Shown here in pieces: positions 60,101-64,000 of a stretch of 64,000 bases of DNA. A program made the position numbers and the translations under genes. The stretch spans positions 10,974,001 to 11,038,000 of the forward strand of contig JABWDB010000004.1 of assembly GCA_019614645.1 (NCBI GenBank), in the 5' to 3' direction. Below the pieces are notes generated by a model. The model was given only the letters and a program-made list of their open reading frames with translations. It did no database searches and was not told the origin of the DNA. Each line of letters starts with the position of its first letter. The first letter of the stretch is position 1. The DNA comes from Stratiolaelaps scimitus. Lineage: Eukaryota > Arthropoda > Arachnida > Mesostigmata > Laelapidae.

Positions 60101-63100
60101 CTACCCTTTCGAGTGTACCCACATCCCACCAACGCTCGATCGTTCTAGGGGCGTTAACACGATGTCTCTGACGTCCCAGTGCCACAGGGTGACGTTCTTT
60201 GCACCCCTCAATGACTCTCTATATTCACCCTTGTCTCACATGCGCGCTCTCTCCGTATGATATACGCCTGTCAATATATTGTATATTTCCATAGGGTTAT
60301 GGCTAGCGGGCGACCTACATGGCCCACACTGTCTTGGCAATGAGGCTCCTGCCAGCTGGCCCGGGATGAAGAGCCCGCCCTCGACAAGCCAGCACAAGGA
60401 CAGCTCACCCCGCGGTCCGGTTCCTCCTCTGTGACTTGAGGGCAAGAGACGTTTCGGCTTGGCGTCAAACGACTTTCCGTCCCGAGCGTCTCGTCTTGCC
60501 GGCTTTTGCGCTGATCAAAAACTTCAAGGGAGCGCTGTCATAGGGGCTGTGCCGACGGGAGGGGCTGCCGCAGCCCTCTGGCGGGCAGACGACTAAAGAG
60601 GTTTCGGTAAGAAAGCTCGCCTGGATGGAACGCCGGCCGTGTATGGGGTCCGGGAGATTAGGTAGAGACGACGAGGACAGCTTGGCTCCCGATTGCCTCT
60701 CTCCACATCAATGGTTCTTGGCGAGCGATGAGTCTTTGTGTCTAAATGTGCGTGTATGTGTGTCGAGCCTGAGCTCGGATAGGGGGTGAGGACGCATACG
60801 CTCGTGTGCGTATGTATGCTTCGAATTTTCGTGGAAGGGAAACCCCTCCCATGCTGTTCTGTCCCGACCACTGACCATCCGCTGGCTCGTTCGTCTGCTC
60901 TCATTTTGTCGTCGGCTAATTAGCGCCACTGCTGGTGACAGCGGGCGCCGTTAGTAGCTGAAGTACTCTGCTGGTGAACGCTGGGCAGAGCTGAGCAAAC
61001 CCCGCCTCGGCCAGGGCCGACCACCTAGCCCCTTCCCCTGCCCTAAATCCAATTCCAGCAAGTCCCTAGGGTTTCCCAGTTCTCAGACCGCCGGCCCATA
61101 TTATACCGCCGCTTGGAGTTGACTCAGCTTCCCGCCCTACCGAGTGGATACACGGACGACCTAGGGCAGGCAAAGTCGACGGGTTCCTATCCAGCAGTCG
61201 CCCTGCTCTAGACCTCTGGTTCTCGTTAACGGGATCCCCCACCATCTTTCTTGTCCTTTTAAGCCCACCATCTCGATCGTTACCCCTCTTACGTTCTTCG
61301 CGTGCCCTGGATCCCTCAATTCTCGCAGAGGCCCTGGATGGCTTCCACCGTCAACTAGACAGGACATCTACCGCCAGTCCTCGTCCCGATTCTATCCTTC
61401 TTGCAAACAGCTCCCCTACGGCTAGATTCTGGCGGCGGCTGACGGGAGCAGCAGTAGTAGCTTCCCAAGCACTTCTTGAGCTAGCCTAGCGCCCCTTGGC
61501 GCAGGCTTGTTCCCAGGGGAACCACTCGGGGGTATTTGTCGTGCTGCTAGGGCTCTACCTGTCTCCAGTTAGCGGCCTCCATCCAACAGAACGAAGCGGT
61601 TCAGCTCGCTAGCGATCTATACACGACTCTACAGCATACGGTCTATAGAGGAAGAGCAGGCTCGCGTGTTTCCTCGGATGACAACGGCGACCCTGCTGCT
61701 GCGGCTGACGTTTAGGGCCTCAGAGGCGTTCTCATTGTCGTGGCTGTTGTCATCGTCGGGCCGAAGCCGTCCGTAGACTTCTTCTACATCTACTGCAGAT
61801 TCCGTTGGCTGTGCCCATGTCTCTAGCCTCTGACGGTTGGTCGGCTGTTCGTATTCACTCGTACTGCCAGCCAGTTGTAGCTGTGTGTGGCGACCTCGCC
61901 TCACACCACAGCCAGGCGTCGGCTGTCTGTGCTGTGAGGCTGCTGATGCCGCCGCCGCCGTGGATTAGACCGACCAGCGCACCGCCGGACCACCGATGTG
62001 CTTGCTACCCACAGCCGTGGCTCCTTCGTCTGATGCCGCTGCTGCGGACGCTGCCGCCGCCTCTGCCGGCCTCCGTCTCCGGGGCCGGCTCTCATGCTCC
62101 ATTCCGCTCTCTCTCTCATCCATGTGGGTGGAACCAGCGAGCGTTGGCCGTGTCGGTTAGGGCGGAGCGCCCCACTCGACGGGTGAGGGCCGCCGGGCGG
62201 AGCCAACGCCAGGCAGGGGAGCTGTGTGCCGAGCAAACAGGCCGCAGCGCTCATATTTACATTAGATACACACATCTAAGCTGAAGTGGTCGACGGTGCC
62301 AACACCGATCGAACTTTGAAATTGCGAGCAAGACTGGGCGAAAAAAGTGAGCGCCTTCGAGGCCACCAGCCTGCCTGCCTTGCCTAGCAAGCAGCTGCCT
62401 ATGCCAGCGATCGCTGCAGCAGCAGCAGCAGCCACCTAGCTTAGTGTAGCTACGAAGCCGGGGAAAGAAAACGCCGACGTACACAGCCATCCGTTGTTCG
62501 CGTCGATCCGCGGGGGCTATCATCGCTGCGCCTGGATCGAGCCTCGAGAGCTGCCGGGATCAGCCGGATTGTTCCTCGGCTTGAGCTTGACGCGAGCGCG
62601 CAACCTATTTGCGCTGCGACCGACTCGTACAGCTCTCATCAGCGCTGGCAAGCCAAGAAGATTCAGACCGGCAGGCAGAAATCACCGTATTTGTGTGCGT
62701 GTATATGTGTATATGAGCGAATTGTGTAAAGAAGTTGGTGCACCATTATTTCGTCTATACCACTAATTCTACAAGAGCTAGCGCGCATTGGTGTACGGTT
62801 TACCAGCTGCAGCCAGATACATCTAGACGCGTGATTCTACTTAACTACTACAACAACCACGACTACAACTCTTTCTACACGCTACTTGCTCGACAAGCAC
62901 TCACCTGACGTCTCTCAATTGACGATCGTGTTTCGCTGTGTTAATGTTGTGTTTAATGATTGTCTCCTGCAGTGGCAGTGCAATTTGCCCTAGGGTAGTG
63001 CTGCAGCGTGGCATTGTAGAAAACCAGTGAAGGAAGAGAGGAGCGGCCACAGTAGAAGTCAACGGCAAGGAGCGTGGTGCGTGGATCTCAGCTTTACGTC

Positions 63101-63238
63101 TTCGTCTTCTTTGTTAGATTTGTTACGGTCCGGTTCCCGTCGTTAAGTTGATGGTTAAGTTATTCGACAGTTGTAGTAGCCAGCGCAGAGCGAACGATTC
63201 CGCGATGTCCGCTATTGGGACGACCGGTGGAAATCTCC
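57112..63238. other. Mostly unassigned, increasingly GC-rich DNA before the edge gene
   Basis: Beyond the family B SINE at 57.5 kb there is a GC-rich patch (58140-58500), AT-normal DNA (58900-60030), then sustained GC-richer sequence (about 60040-63200) with CAG/GCC-rich runs near 58697-58750, 61950-62060 and 62420-62440. The last kilobase is probably promoter and 5' UTR of the gene starting at 63239. A short upstream frame (ATG at 63204, stop at 63264) overlaps that start. Confidence 0.45.
57537..57658 (+). mobile_element. tRNA-like SINE, family B, copy 4
   Basis: It carries GGTTCGAGCCCCGCTGCGTG (box B region), GAGAGCTTAAGCATTGTA and GCAGCTCCTTTAATAAAA, and runs into a short CCTTAACCCTAACCCC stretch. 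It matches the minus-strand copy at 20.8 kb over about 75 bases with few changes. Confidence 0.7.
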
Positions 63239-64000
63239 ATGGAGAGGAATGGAACAACCAGCCCTAACGTTTGTGCGAAACCTGTGAAAGCAGAAGTTCG
63301 GTATCCGAATGGTGGTGCATCCTTCTTCCGTAGATCAGAAATAGGGAATACGTTATACTGCCTGCGAGATAAACCAAGCGATAAATATCGCGTGCTTCAC
63401 GAATATTCGATATTACCAACAAGTGAGTGTCAGGCCACTGCATTCGTCATTGCCGGCTCTCCAAACCAGCTCGGTTTCATCCGTGAATAGGAGGGACTAA
63501 AACACAGATAGAGAGCGAGAGAGAGAGATAGAGATCACAATAACTCAGTCGATCAGAAACGGTCGCCAAGCACCACACAGTCGCGCTCCACTCCCGGAGT
63601 CGCCGACCCGTTTCGCAGCCTCGGGCGACCCAGCGCCTCCGACGGCACGAGCGTGATCAGACCGCCACAAGGACAACAGCATCCGAGGCAGTTGCCGTAG
63701 TAGCAGCGAACGTCGAACGCTCAGCATTCAACAAACGTCTCTCCCTCCTCCCGTTCTTCTGCAGGTCGGCTTCGAACAGCCGCCACGGTGAAGTGTGAAC
63801 CGTCGACGCCCGAGTCGTGGGCTCCGGCCCCCGATCGCCCGCCGGCGCAGGACGCCCAGGCTCAGGCGCAGGCGGTGCAGGCCCACGCTCAGGCACAGGA
63901 GCAGTGGAGAATGCTCACCCAACAGCACAAAGGTTACCAGGACCTGCCCGGTGGTATGGCCGCCGTCCAGCTCCAGCAGCAGTCCGCCTACATGGGCGGC
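63239..64000 (+). CDS. 5' part of a Gln/Ala-rich, possibly nuclear protein (cut by window edge)
   Basis: Exon 63239-63422 starts ATGG and ends ACCAACA|A|GTGAGT (phase 1). Exon 63765 onward follows a strong acceptor (CCTCCCGTTCTTCTGCAG) and stays open to the window end in the matching phase. The joined protein starts MERNGTTSPNVCAKPVKAEV and continues through VKCEPSTPESWAPAPDRPPA, an AQAQAQAVQAHAQAQEQ tract, LTQQHKGYQDLPGGM and LQQQSA. Two PsiKxE-like motifs (VKAE, VKCE) and the Gln/Ala/Pro richness would suit a transcription regulator, but no DNA-binding domain is reached in the window, so the family is unknown. The match of phases and the strong splice sites are the main support. Confidence 0.5.

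Noticed and set aside
59799..60260. Plus-strand frame with HRCRRCDATFDLYPFECTH, resembling a zinc finger
   Set aside because: Spacing does not fit a C2H2 finger, the rest is hydrophobic and unstructured, and no splice sites bracket the segment.

Overview
This window is nuclear DNA from an animal. It has intron-split genes with GT-AG splice sites, kilobase-scale introns, abundant (AT)n and other microsatellites, and short interspersed retroposons with target-site duplications. A beaten-path (beat) type immunoglobulin gene points to an arthropod. A chelicerate such as a mite or tick is my guess but is not proven from this sequence. No bacterial operons, rRNA genes, CRISPR arrays or confident tRNA genes were seen.

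Layout. (1) About 4.5-30.4 kb, minus strand: a complete gene for the LisH/armadillo ciliary protein ARMC9, reconstructed as 13 coding exons (795 residues) with consistent reading phase at every junction. It includes a 25-nt micro-exon and a probable GC-AG intron of about 12.7 kb. (2) About 34.0-34.2 kb, minus: a convincing but unidentified last coding exon. (3) About 40.5-42.5 kb, minus: signal peptide plus first Ig domain of a beat-family protein; its later exons were not found. (4) About 44.07-44.5 kb, minus: the last two coding exons of an unidentified gene. (5) About 46.9-48.3 kb, plus: a two-exon farnesyl diphosphate synthase with both aspartate-rich motifs intact and a glycine at a chain-length position normally occupied by phenylalanine. 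(6) About 51.0-52.2 kb: a decayed Tc1/mariner element. (7) About 55.4-64 kb: GC-richer DNA ending in the probable first two coding exons of a Gln/Ala-rich, possibly nuclear, protein cut off by the window edge.

Repeats. Four families have at least one recognisable copy: a tRNA-derived SINE with 14-bp target duplications (two copies, one with an inverted 5' end); a second tRNA-like SINE (four copies); a dispersed repeat ending in (AT)n (two copies); and a 224-bp inverted-repeat MITE with TAA duplications sitting in the AT tail of one of those copies.

The genes are functionally unrelated (cilium, cell surface, isoprenoid synthesis, possible nuclear protein), as is usual for a metazoan locus. 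I found no convincing novel multi-gene system. The best leads are the FPPS active-site variant, the unidentified exons, the beat gene lacking its second half, and the retroposon structures. All homology calls are from memory of the families, without database searches.
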